Source of the DNA: Asaia bogorensis
GTDB lineage: Bacteria > Pseudomonadota > Alphaproteobacteria > Acetobacterales > Acetobacteraceae
Direction: 5' to 3'
NCBI GenBank assembly: GCA_945886995.1
Contig: CAMCZJ010000009.1
Span: forward strand, 1 to 27,293
DNA length: 27,293 bases
Shown: positions 1 through 7,360 of the stretch, one piece after another
How positions within the stretch are numbered: the stretch's first letter is position 1
How the letters are laid out: each line of letters begins with the position of its first letter
Position numbers and translations under genes: made by a program
Notes under the pieces: generated by a model
Told to the model about the DNA's origin: nothing
What the model saw: only the letters and a program-made list of their open reading frames with translations
Databases searched by the model: none

Positions 1-1280
1 GCGGGATGGCCACAGAGCGTCGGGTAATAGGCGAGCGCCAACCAATGGAAGTAAGTCCGTGTCGGCTTGCCATCAATCTCGGCAGGGTAGAGTTCTTTCC
101 ATGGCCTGGGAGAAATGGTGATGGCCGGCGTGATCAGCACATCATGCGCGGCGAAAAACCCCTGCCAGGCGCGGTACATCTTGGTCTGCGCCGCCGCCGC
201 GCGGGCGTAATCATCCAGGCTGTAGCGCAGCCCTTCTTCGACATTGGCGCGCACATTGGGCCCAACATCCTGGGGCCGCGTGCGGCATTTCTCAAGATGG
301 GAGGTCAGGAAGCCCGCGGCACGCAGCACCTCAAACGCCTCATCACCGCCAGCGCAATCCGGGTGCGCCGCTTCCGCCGCGCCAAACATGGGCGCGATGG
401 CGCCGGCGCGGTCGGCGAAGATGTCGCGGATATGCTGTTCGGTCGGCGCCATGCCGAAATCCGGGCTGAAGGCCAGGCGCAGGCTCGCCAAATCATAGCG
501 CGGCACGGGGAAGTAAAGGCTCGGTTCTTCGCGCACATACCCATCATGCAGAGTATAGGCGAGCGGATCGCGCCCATCATCGGATGCCATGGCGGATAGC
601 AGCAGGCAGACATCCGGCACATTGCGCGCCATGGGCCCGAGCACCGGCAGGCCAGACCAGCCATGAGCGCGCTTTTCGGAGGGCACCAGTCCGGGAGATG
701 GGCGGTAGCCCACAATGCCATTGAAGGCAGCCGGGTTGCGCAGAGAACCGCCCGTGTCGGAACCCGAGCAGATCGGGAACATATTGGTGGCCAGCGCCAC
801 ACCCGAACCGCCCGAAGACCCAGCCGCGGACTTCATCGGATCAAAGGGATTGCCGGTCACGCCATAGACGGCGTTGCGCGTATTGGCACCCGCGCCAAAT
901 TCTGGCGTATTGGTCTTGCCGGTGATGACCGCGCCATTGGTACGCAGATTGGCGACCATGCCGCAATCCGCATCGGGGATGAAATCGCGAAAGATTGGGC
1001 TGCCATAGGTGGTGCGCAGCCCTTCGGTTTCTTCCAGATCCTTGATGCCGATCGGCAGGCCATGCAGCGGGCCCAATTCATCGCCACGCATTACGGCGGC
1101 TTCGGCTTCCTTGGCGGCAGCGCGGGCGCGGTCCTCGTCCAAAGCCACCACGGCATTTACCGCGTGGTTTACTTCGCCGATGCGCTTCAGGCAGCTTTCC
1201 AGCAATTCAACGGGGGAAAGCTTGCGCCGCCCGATCAGGCGGCGCGCTTCAATCGCGGTCAGGTCACAAGGTTCGGTCAT
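1..1280 (-). CDS. Amidase signature family hydrolase, 3' end cut by the window
   Basis: This gene encodes a Ser-cisSer-Lys amidase that hydrolyses an amide bond; the substrate cannot be told from the sequence. About 426 residues are visible and the C-terminus lies beyond the left edge. Translating the minus strand from the ATG at 1280 gives HGLPIGIKD with the catalytic lysine near residue 80, a GSSGGSG motif with the cis-serine near residue 155, and GSDTGGSLRNPAAF with the nucleophile near Ser179. The 24-residue spacing between the two serines is normal for the family. The start is supported by an AAGGA ribosome binding site about 8 bases upstream. The gene follows the gamma-glutamyltransferase-like gene by 44 bases on the same strand, so the two probably form an operon and act in one nitrogen-scavenging or amide-degrading route (inference). 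Confidence 0.9.
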   Translation of the reverse strand, partial: MTEPCDLTAIEARRLIGRRKLSPVELLESCLKRIGEVNHAVNAVVALDEDRARAAAKEAEAAVMRGDELGPLHGLPIGIKDLEETEGLRTTYGSPIFRDFIPDADCGMVANLRTNGAVITGKTNTPEFGAGANTRNAVYGVTGNPFDPMKSAAGSSGGSGVALATNMFPICSGSDTGGSLRNPAAFNGIVGYRPSPGLVPSEKRAHGWSGLPVLGPMARNVPDVCLLLSAMASDDGRDPLAYTLHDGYVREEPSLYFPVPRYDLASLRLAFSPDFGMAPTEQHIRDIFADRAGAIAPMFGAAEAAHPDCAGGDEAFEVLRAAGFLTSHLEKCRTRPQDVGPNVRANVEEGLRYSLDDYARAAAAQTKMYRAWQGFFAAHDVLITPAITISPRPWKELYPAEIDGKPTRTYFHWLALAYYPTLCGHP

Positions 1281-1324
1281 TGGCGTTTCCTTGAATTTTT
1301 TGAACTTAAGCGCGCAGTCGGGAT

Positions 1325-2929
1325 TCAGTACCCCATCGCGCAGCCATCCTTGCGCGGGTCAGACCCACCCACCAGGCAGCCCTTTTCATGGTCAATGAAA
1401 ATCGCCTGACCGCCGCCATGGGGCTTGTCTATCGCTTCACAGACATGACCAAGGCGATTCAGCTGATCAAGCACCGCACCACTAAAGCCGCGTTCCACCT
1501 GCACTTTGCCGTCCTGCGGCATCAGGCGGGGCAGATCAATCGCTTCCTGCACATCCAGGCCAAATTCGAAATGATTAGTCAGGAAGTAGCTATGCCCAGT
1601 CGGCTGATAGCGCCCGCCCATCACGCCATAGGGCATAATGGCGCGGCCATTCTTCGTCACCATGCCGGGGATGATGGTATGCAGCGGGCGCTTATTGGGC
1701 GCGATGCAATTCGGGTGGCCTTCCTGCAAGCGGAAACCGAAACCGCGATTTTGCAGCATGACACCGGATTTTTCCGCAAGGATGCCTGAACCAAAGCTCT
1801 CGAACAGTGAATTGATGAAGGAACAGGCATTGCCATCCTTATCCACCACGCAAAGATAAACCGTGTCCTTGTGCTTGTTCAGATCGCTCTCACCCGCCGC
1901 AGGCAATTCCGGCAGCGCCGCATCATCGCGGATCAGGCCAGCCAGGCGCTTTAGATAATCCGCATTCAGCAGTTTTTCGACCGGCACATTCACTTGCGCA
2001 GGATCGGCCAGGAAAGCATCGCGATCCCGATAGGCCATGCGCGCAGCTTCGATATGCCGGTGCAAGCGCGTGGCGGAAAGCGGCCCGCCTTCCGGCGTGG
2101 GCAGATTGGCAAGCGTGCCCAGGATTTGCAGCGCATGCAGGCCAGACCCATTGGGCGGGCATTGATACACCTCCATCCCGCGCCAGGGGATCGAAACGGG
2201 TGTCACGAATTCCGCCGCGCTTTGGCCATTGGCGAAATCTTCCTCGGTGTGCAGGCCACCTGCGGCGCGCAGCGTCGCCACAATGTCAGCCGCCACTTCG
2301 CCCTGATAGAAGGCCGCCGCGCCACGTGCCGCAATGGCGCGCAAGGTCTTCGCCAATTCCGGCTGGCGGAAGCGCGTACCGAGCATGGGTGCCGCGCCAT
2401 TATTCAGGAAGCGCCGGGCCGAGGCCGGGTTTTTAAGCAATTTCTCCACTGAGGCTTCCCAATCCGCTGAAACACGCGGCGTGATGGGGAAGCCTTCTTC
2501 CGCATAATGGATCGCCGCTTGCAGAATACGGTCCAGGCCAAGCTTGCCATGGCTGCGATTGAGCAATTCCCAAGCCGAAATCGCCCCCGGTACCGTGACT
2601 GAATGGGCCGAGGTATTCTCAAGCTTGGTCGTGCCGGTGGCGCGCAGCGCCTCGGGCGTTGCGGCGGCCGGCGCACGGCCTGAGCCATTCAGCGCAATCA
2701 CCGTGCTGCTGCCGGCCGGCACGTAAAGGCAGAAGCAATCCCCACCAATGCCGGTGGATTCGGGTTCAATCACGCATTGCACGGCGCAGGCGGCAATCGC
2801 CGCATCCATGGCATTGCCCCCGGCGCGCAGGATTTCAAGCGCGGCGAAAGTGGCTTGGGGCATGGAAGTGGCGGCCATGCCGTGGGTGCCATAGGCGGGG
2901 CTGCGGCCAGCAAGGTGAAGATCACGCAT
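1325..2929 (-). CDS. Gamma-glutamyltransferase-family Ntn-hydrolase
   Basis: The 534-residue product has the gamma-glutamyltranspeptidase fold across its full length. The N-terminal part shows the usual HGMAATS, AGGNAMDAAIA and GIGGDCF stretches. The autoprocessing and catalytic threonine is in HKDTVYL near residue 356, followed by VVDKDGNACSFINS, which begins the small subunit. PLHTIIPGM and GVMGGRYQPTGH come further on. No signal peptide is visible, unlike periplasmic GGTs that use glutathione, so this is likely a cytoplasmic member of the family. Oxamate amidohydrolase (HpxW) and cephalosporin or other amide hydrolases share this architecture, so the substrate is open. The gene leads a probable two-gene operon with the downstream amidase. 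It is divergent from csaA across 113 bases. The ribosome binding site at the chosen ATG is weak. Confidence 0.88.
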   Translation of the reverse strand: MRDLHLAGRSPAYGTHGMAATSMPQATFAALEILRAGGNAMDAAIAACAVQCVIEPESTGIGGDCFCLYVPAGSSTVIALNGSGRAPAAATPEALRATGTTKLENTSAHSVTVPGAISAWELLNRSHGKLGLDRILQAAIHYAEEGFPITPRVSADWEASVEKLLKNPASARRFLNNGAAPMLGTRFRQPELAKTLRAIAARGAAAFYQGEVAADIVATLRAAGGLHTEEDFANGQSAAEFVTPVSIPWRGMEVYQCPPNGSGLHALQILGTLANLPTPEGGPLSATRLHRHIEAARMAYRDRDAFLADPAQVNVPVEKLLNADYLKRLAGLIRDDAALPELPAAGESDLNKHKDTVYLCVVDKDGNACSFINSLFESFGSGILAEKSGVMLQNRGFGFRLQEGHPNCIAPNKRPLHTIIPGMVTKNGRAIMPYGVMGGRYQPTGHSYFLTNHFEFGLDVQEAIDLPRLMPQDGKVQVERGFSGAVLDQLNRLGHVCEAIDKPHGGGQAIFIDHEKGCLVGGSDPRKDGCAMGY

Positions 2930-3042
2930 TGGGTCAGGCTTTCATCAGGTGCAGTTACGGCCCCTTTCATGCCCCCTCTGGCCCGCCGGGAAAAGCCCCG
3001 GGGGCGGTTTCACCCCAGGCGAATCTGCATTAAAGCCCCGTC

Positions 3043-3384
3043 ATGGAACCCGCCGCGACCCTTGATGAATTTCACCGGATAGATATCCGGGTCGGCACCA
3101 TCCTGACCGCTGAGCCCTTCCCGGAGGCGCGCAAGCCCGCCATCAAGCTCAGCATTGATTTCGGCCCGGAGATCGGTGTGAAGCGATCCTCAGCGCAATT
3201 GACCGTGCATTACACGCCAGAAGCGCTGGTGGGGCGGCAGGTGGCGGCGGTGGTGAATTTCGCCTCGCGCCGCATTGCCGGGTTCATGAGTGAGGTTTTG
3301 GTGCTGGGGATGCCAGATCCGGCAGGCGCGGTTGTGCTGCTTAGCCCCGATCAACGCGTGCCGAATGGCGGGAGGATGTTTTGA
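3043..3384 (+). CDS. csaA: tRNA-binding chaperone-like protein CsaA
   Basis: The 113-residue product is a stand-alone EMAPII/Trbp111-type OB-fold domain. It shows the CsaA hallmarks FHRIDIRVGTI at the N-terminus, FPEARKPAIKLSIDFG around residues 26-41, KRSSAQLTVHYTPEALVGRQV in the middle and VPNGGRMF at the end. Length and motif order match CsaA. The family binds tRNA nonspecifically as a dimer and was described in Bacillus as an export-related chaperone; its role in proteobacteria is uncertain. The stop codon overlaps the next gene's ATG as TGATG, so translation of the two is probably coupled. No strong ribosome binding site is seen before this ATG. Confidence 0.92.
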   Translation: MEPAATLDEFHRIDIRVGTILTAEPFPEARKPAIKLSIDFGPEIGVKRSSAQLTVHYTPEALVGRQVAAVVNFASRRIAGFMSEVLVLGMPDPAGAVVLLSPDQRVPNGGRMF

Positions 3385-3860
3385 TGGCGCAGAAATATTA
3401 CACGGTTTCCTGGGACCAATTGCACCGCGATGCGAAGGCGCTGGCCTGGCGGCTGTTGGAACGCGGCCCTTGGCGCGGCGTGGTGGCGATTACGCGCGGC
3501 GGGCTGATCCCGGCCGCCGTGGTGGCGCGCGAATTGGATTGCCGGTTGATCGAAACTGTCTCGGTCCTCACCTATGATGAGGAAACCAAGGGTGAGCCGC
3601 GTGTGGTGAAAATGCCCGATGCAGCGGGTGATGGGGAAGGCTGGCTGCTATTGGATGATCTGGTGGATACCGGCACCACGGCGCGCGTGGTGCGCGCCCT
3701 GCTACCCAAGGCACATTTCGCGACGGTCTATGCCAAGCCTGCCGGCAAGCCGATGGTGGATACCTTCATTACGGAAGTGAGCCAGGATACCTGGATCCTG
3801 TTCCCCTGGGACACCGAGCCGCAATTCATTGCGCCGATTGCGAAGACGGCGGGGCAATAG
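3384..3860 (+). CDS. gpt: Xanthine/guanine-type phosphoribosyltransferase
   Basis: The 158-residue product is a type I phosphoribosyltransferase, probably salvaging xanthine or guanine with PRPP to give the nucleotide. The PRPP-binding loop is WLLLDDLVDTGTT at residues 87-99, with the acidic pair at 91-92. AITRGGLIPA near residues 35-44 forms the pyrophosphate loop, and a C-terminal WILFPWDTEP segment is typical of bacterial Gpt. Length is close to E. coli Gpt (152). The ATG at 3384 is preferred over the in-frame TTG at 3381 because it sits about 8 bases after GGGAGG and overlaps the csaA stop. The order csaA-gpt-cupin on one strand suggests an operon. Confidence 0.88.
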   Translation: MAQKYYTVSWDQLHRDAKALAWRLLERGPWRGVVAITRGGLIPAAVVARELDCRLIETVSVLTYDEETKGEPRVVKMPDAAGDGEGWLLLDDLVDTGTTARVVRALLPKAHFATVYAKPAGKPMVDTFITEVSQDTWILFPWDTEPQFIAPIAKTAGQ

Positions 3861-3887
3861 GGGCGGCGAAGGCGGCAGGAGAGAACC

Positions 3888-4205
3888 ATGCCCGACATCT
3901 ATCAGGATAACCGCAGCTTCACCGCCAGCCGCGCCTGGGGCGCCCGTGATTTCGCGGAAATTGAAGGCGCCACGGTACGCCTGCATTGGACCGACCAGCC
4001 CTATATCTGGCACGTCAATGATGGGGCTGAGGTTTTTGTTGTGCTCGATGGTGCGGTTGAGATGAAATACCGGCTGAATGGCGAAGAACATTCGGTGCGG
4101 CTTGGGCCCACCGATGTTTTCGTGGCCGATGTCGGCGATGAGCATGTCGCCCACCCGATTGGTGCGGCGCGTATTCTGGTGGTGGAGCGCAAAGGGTCGG
4201 TGTGA
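3888..4205 (+). CDS. Small cupin-domain protein
   Basis: The 105-residue single-domain protein has a cupin beta-barrel. Motif 1 is in WHVNDGAEVFVVLDG, about residues 43-57, and motif 2 is GDEHVAHP near residues 84-91. The histidines and glutamate of these motifs usually bind one divalent metal. A clear AGGAGAG ribosome binding site precedes the ATG by about 6 bases. The gene lies 27 bases after the phosphoribosyltransferase and is probably transcribed with it. Nothing in the sequence identifies the ligand or reaction. It converges on the minus-strand MazF-like gene, with only 10 bases between stops. Confidence 0.85.
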   Translation: MPDIYQDNRSFTASRAWGARDFAEIEGATVRLHWTDQPYIWHVNDGAEVFVVLDGAVEMKYRLNGEEHSVRLGPTDVFVADVGDEHVAHPIGAARILVVERKGSV

Positions 4206-4215
4206 ATTGAATCGC

Positions 4216-4653
4216 CTATCTCGGACCGCGCATTTCAATCAGGTCGCGGTTGCGCGTCACCAGATCGCTCAGCATCACATCAATCCGCTCGCGGAGCCTA
4301 GCACCGGCTGTGCCGATGATGCCGAAGCCTATCTGGCCAATGTCAGGGAACCAGCGCTTTGCCAGCGGCACCTGCGCGAGGCAGCGTAAATCAATGTGGA
4401 ACGGCTTCTGGCCCACGGCGCGCGCCGCCGCATCCTCGAATTCGATCACGCCAAGCGGCCGCCGCGCCGTCGCGCCGCGCCATGGCCCCGAACTTGTGTA
4501 TGCCAGCAGCAGCATCGGCACTTTTGGCTTACTGTCAGTAGCCAGCACATAGGCGATGTGCCGCGCTGGCCCGGGCTGGTCAGGCGGAGCCGGCGGACCG
4601 AACGGGAACATGGTCCAGACAAAGCACCCGGACGGGATCGGACAATCTGCCAC
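4216..4653 (-). CDS. Putative MazF/PemK-like toxin of an RHH-partnered module
   Basis: I do not recognise this 145-residue protein with certainty. Its layout fits the MazF/PemK barrel: a first strand in GCFVWTMFPFG (residues 9-19), a PGPARHIAYVLA stretch (residues 28-39) where MazF proteins have their conserved arginine, LLAYTSSGPWRG matching the later threonine/serine strand, and an IGQIGFGIIGTA segment where MazF has the interface helix. The gene begins with GTG 6 bases after the stop of the ribbon-helix-helix gene, so it is probably translationally coupled and less efficiently started. This order, antitoxin first and toxin second, is the usual one. The alternative is an unrelated conserved hypothetical protein. 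Confidence 0.6.
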   Translation of the reverse strand: MADCPIPSGCFVWTMFPFGPPAPPDQPGPARHIAYVLATDSKPKVPMLLLAYTSSGPWRGATARRPLGVIEFEDAAARAVGQKPFHIDLRCLAQVPLAKRWFPDIGQIGFGIIGTAGARLRERIDVMLSDLVTRNRDLIEMRGPR

Positions 4654-4659
4654 GCCGCC

Positions 4660-4953
4660 TCAGCGGCCGAATAATGCGTCGATGGTCTTCTTGCGGCGAG
4701 CATAACTCTTGTCACTCTCGCCCGGCCGACGATCGGGATCGCCGAATGGCACAGCTTGGAGTTCCGGCGCCACATGCACACGGATCACCCGTTCAGCTTC
4801 GTCGCGCGCGCGTATTTCACGTTCGACAAGCACCTCCAACACCGCGGCGACCGAGCGATGTTCGGCCTTGGCGATTTGCTGAAGCCGCGCATGCGCCTCG
4901 GGCTCAAGGCGAACAGTCACGCCTGGACGGGCGGCAGGAGAAGCATTTGCCAT
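4660..4953 (-). CDS. Ribbon-helix-helix-like antitoxin candidate
   Basis: The 97-residue protein begins with a short disordered leader and then PGVTVRLEPEAHARLQQIAK. This gives a beta strand of alternating residues followed by two helices through about residue 50, the pattern of a ribbon-helix-helix DNA-binding domain. The rest is charged and ends in a KKTIDALFGR tail, suitable for wrapping a partner. ATG at 4953 gives the natural N-terminus; ATG at 4968 and TTG at 4971 are also in frame, and none has a convincing ribosome binding site. A 15-base perfect palindrome overlaps this start region and could be its own operator. The partner is the MazF-like gene 6 bases downstream. Family assignment rests on pattern only. 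Confidence 0.65.
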   Translation of the reverse strand: MANASPAARPGVTVRLEPEAHARLQQIAKAEHRSVAAVLEVLVEREIRARDEAERVIRVHVAPELQAVPFGDPDRRPGESDKSYARRKKTIDALFGR

Positions 4954-4964
4954 ACCGCATATTT

Positions 4965-4979
4965 GCATCAAAATGATGC
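4965..4979. promoter_or_regulatory. Palindrome at the RHH gene start, candidate operator
   Basis: GCATCA-AAA-TGATGC is a perfect 6-base inverted repeat with a 3-base centre. It lies 12-26 bases upstream of the chosen ATG of the ribbon-helix-helix gene and overlaps its alternative start codons. Ribbon-helix-helix antitoxins commonly bind short palindromes at their own promoters. Operator function here is inference. Confidence 0.45.
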
Positions 4980-5074
4980 GCCGTTCAAGGGTGACGCGAT
5001 TCCTGACAGGGAGATTTCATGCTCATCCTTAAGGTCTCGGCAAATGCCCCCGCCGGCATCGAAGCCCCCGAGGA

Positions 5075-5590
5075 TCACGCCCCCGCCATCGCCTGCACAA
5101 TGGTGCTGAGTGGCAAAACCAGCGACAGCGGCGCGTCTTCAAGGCGGAGCGCACCAAAACCTTCATACCATTGCGCGGCGCGGTCCGATTTCGCGTCAAT
5201 CAATAAGGCAACCCCGCCCACTTCCTCAGCCACCGCGATGCAGCGCCGCCCGGCGGCGATCAGCAGCGCCCCACCCAAGCCCTGTCCCTGCCATTCCCGC
5301 GCAACGGCCAGACGCCCGAGGCGAAATACCGGCACCTCATAGCGCCCAAGGCCGCGCGTGAGCAGCGCGGGCGTGCGGGCATAGGCAAGCGCGCCGACGC
5401 TGAGGCTGTAATAGCCGAGGATTTTCTGCGGCGCGGCGGGGTCCACCACCACAAAACTCTTGGCCCCGCCGCTTTCATGGCTTTGGCGCGCATAGCGCGC
5501 CAGAAACTCATTCAGCGCTGGTTCGCCACAATCAAACGCCTTGCGGTCATGGCTGCGGGAAAGCGGCTGCTCCCGCCAGGGTGTGCTCAC
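5075..5590 (-). CDS. GNAT acetyltransferase toxin (TacT/AtaT type)
   Basis: The 171-residue product is a GNAT-fold acetyltransferase. The acetyl-CoA loop is in LGRLAVAREWQGQGLGGALL, residues 91-110, with the Q-x-x-G-x-G type motif at QGQGLG. The catalytic tyrosine is in QWYEGFG near residue 142. The opening FDCGEPALNEFLARYARQS is typical of toxins paired with DUF1778 antitoxins. Family members acetylate the amino group of aminoacyl-tRNAs and stop translation. Its ATG overlaps the stop of the DUF1778 gene by four bases (ATGA), so synthesis is coupled to the antitoxin. Nothing looks broken, so the toxin is probably active when free. Confidence 0.9.
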   Translation of the reverse strand: MSTPWREQPLSRSHDRKAFDCGEPALNEFLARYARQSHESGGAKSFVVVDPAAPQKILGYYSLSVGALAYARTPALLTRGLGRYEVPVFRLGRLAVAREWQGQGLGGALLIAAGRRCIAVAEEVGGVALLIDAKSDRAAQWYEGFGALRLEDAPLSLVLPLSTIVQAMAGA

Positions 5591-5880
5591 GTTATGTTAC
5601 GGGCAGCCTTTGCAGCACGGCGGAGTTTTTCGGTGGGTGCGGGAGGGTTCTCCAAAAGCGCCAGAACATGCAGGCTATCGCGGTCAGAAAGCGCAAGGCG
5701 TTCGGCGTTTTCAATCACAGCGCGCGCTTCGGGCAGCATCTTGCCCAGGATGAAGGCGGTCAGGTCCATATTCATCAGCGCCGCCGCACGGGCGAGCATG
5801 GCCTTTTCCTCAGCCGGCACGCGGAATTCGATGCGGCCGCCTTCCGGGGCGGTGACAGTAGCGGCAAGGGCTAGGGACAT
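5587..5880 (-). CDS. DUF1778 (TacA-type) antitoxin
   Basis: The 97-residue product has the DUF1778 ribbon-helix-helix start in GGRIEFRVPAEEKAMLARAAALMNMDLTAF, given here as residues 14-43, followed by a helix and a C-terminal tail that would bind and block the GNAT enzyme. AAGGAG lies about 8 bases before the ATG. The gene comes first in the two-gene operon and overlaps the toxin by four bases. A good sigma-70-like promoter is seen just upstream, in the 60 bases separating it from the CBS-domain membrane protein gene. By analogy with TacA the complex should repress this promoter. Confidence 0.88.
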   Translation of the reverse strand: MSLALAATVTAPEGGRIEFRVPAEEKAMLARAAALMNMDLTAFILGKMLPEARAVIENAERLALSDRDSLHVLALLENPPAPTEKLRRAAKAARNIT

Positions 5881-5902
5881 GGCGGTGCTCCTTCAGAACC
5901 CA

Positions 5903-5931
5903 TCTATAACGTACGGATCAAATCCGGACAA
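5903..5931 (-). promoter_or_regulatory. Sigma-70-like promoter of the DUF1778-GNAT operon
   Basis: On the minus strand TTGTCC and TATAGA are separated by exactly 17 bases. The -10 box lies about 22 bases before the antitoxin ATG, leaving room for the AAGGAG site. The spacer contains the small palindrome GGAT-TTG-ATCC, a possible operator half. Confidence 0.5.
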
Positions 5932-5940
5932 GAAAAATCC

Positions 5941-7251
5941 TCACCCGCCGCCATCACCGCCCGCATCTTCCCGGTTGGCCAGCACCTTATCCACGCGCCT
6001 GCCATCCATATCCACAATTTCAAAGCGCCAGCCGGCCCAGACGATGCGGTCCCCCTCACGCGGGACACGTTGCAGCAGCGCCAGCATCAGCCCAGCGACA
6101 GTGTGATAGGTCCCGGCGCCCGGCATTTCCGGCAGGTCAAGCCGCGCGCGCAATTCATCGGAAGGCATGCTGCCATCCAGCAGCAGCGAGCCATCAAAGC
6201 GCATGACCGCCGCTTCGGACGGCATGGGCTCACTTGGGCCCAATTCGCCGATGATCGCCTCCAACAGATCGGAAGCGGTCACCATGCCTTCAAAGGACCC
6301 GTATTCATCCAGCACCAGCGCCATGCCAAGCGGGTCTCCGCGCAGGCGTTCCAGCGCATCAAGCGCGGTCAGCGTATCGGGCAGCACCATGGGCTGGCGC
6401 AAAGCGGCATCAAGTGACATTGGCCCACCGGCGAGTAGCTGATCAAGCAAATCCTTGGCCGCGACCACGCCGACCACATTATCCACCCGCCCATCCGCCA
6501 CAATGAAGCGCGTGACATGCGCGGCGCGCAGCCGCTCAGGCAGGTTTTCCAGCGGCTCATTACGGTCAAGCCAGGCGATGTCATTGCGTGGCGTCATCAG
6601 CGCGCGCACTGGCTTGTCGCCCAACCGCAGCACGCGTTCGATCATGTGGCGTTCTTCGGTCTCAAGCGCGCCAGCCTCAGCGCCTTCAGCCACCACGGCC
6701 TTCACTTCTTCTTCCGTCACGGATTGATCGGAAGTCGGCGCGGGGCCGAAGAACCGCAGCACCAGGGCAGACGATGCACCCAAAAGCCAAACCATGGGCG
6801 CGGTGAAGCGGGCCAGCAGCGCCAGCGGGCGCGCGACGAGAATGGCGATTTTCTCAGGCTCCCGCAGCGCCAATTGTTTGGGCACCAATTCACCCAGGAT
6901 CAGGCTGAGATAGGTGATCGCCAGCACCACCAGCGCGAAGGCGACTTCCTGCACGAAGGGCACGGGGAAGGGCAGCATTTCCAGGGCATGGGCAATGGTG
7001 CCGGACAGCCGCGCGCCACCAAAGGCACCGGCGATAATGCCGACCATGGTAATGCCCACCTGCACAGTCGGCAGGAAGCGCTGCGGGTCCTCGGCCAGCG
7101 CCAGCGCCGTATCCGCACCGCGCACGCCGCGCTTTTGCATGGCCATCAGCCTGGACCGACGAGAGGACACGATGGCGAGTTCCGACATCGCAAAGGCGCC
7201 ATTCAGCAGAACCAGCAGCAGGATGATCAAAATTTCCAGGGCCGTGCCCAT
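5941..7251 (-). CDS. CNNM/CorC-HlyC family membrane protein with CBS domains
   Basis: The 436-residue product has the DUF21 (CNNM) membrane domain at residues 1 to about 190, starting with a hydrophobic helix at residues 5-25. The highly conserved GELVPKQLALREPEKIA segment follows the last long helix. A pair of CBS domains spans about residues 210-330, with the ALMTPRNDIAWLD and VLDEYGSFEGMVTASDLLEAIIGE stretches. A CorC/HlyC transporter-associated domain closes the protein at about 345-425. Such proteins are annotated as hemolysins for historical reasons and are thought to export Mg2+ or Co2+. A GGGAAT site lies about 6 bases before the ATG. Nothing directly links it to the flanking toxin-antitoxin genes. 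Confidence 0.9.
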   Translation of the reverse strand: MGTALEILIILLLVLLNGAFAMSELAIVSSRRSRLMAMQKRGVRGADTALALAEDPQRFLPTVQVGITMVGIIAGAFGGARLSGTIAHALEMLPFPVPFVQEVAFALVVLAITYLSLILGELVPKQLALREPEKIAILVARPLALLARFTAPMVWLLGASSALVLRFFGPAPTSDQSVTEEEVKAVVAEGAEAGALETEERHMIERVLRLGDKPVRALMTPRNDIAWLDRNEPLENLPERLRAAHVTRFIVADGRVDNVVGVVAAKDLLDQLLAGGPMSLDAALRQPMVLPDTLTALDALERLRGDPLGMALVLDEYGSFEGMVTASDLLEAIIGELGPSEPMPSEAAVMRFDGSLLLDGSMPSDELRARLDLPEMPGAGTYHTVAGLMLALLQRVPREGDRIVWAGWRFEIVDMDGRRVDKVLANREDAGGDGGG

Positions 7252-7360
7252 GTCTTATTCCCAAACCGGCAAATGCCGCGTGCCTTCTAAAATAGTTTCG
7301 CCCCACATGAAACAATCCCGCCGCATGGGCGGGGGGGCCGCTTTCTGGCATAAATCGCTC

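Noticed and set aside
5110..5361. Plus-strand open frame opposite the GNAT toxin
   Set aside because: It lies wholly within the antisense of conserved GNAT motifs and has shadow-like composition.
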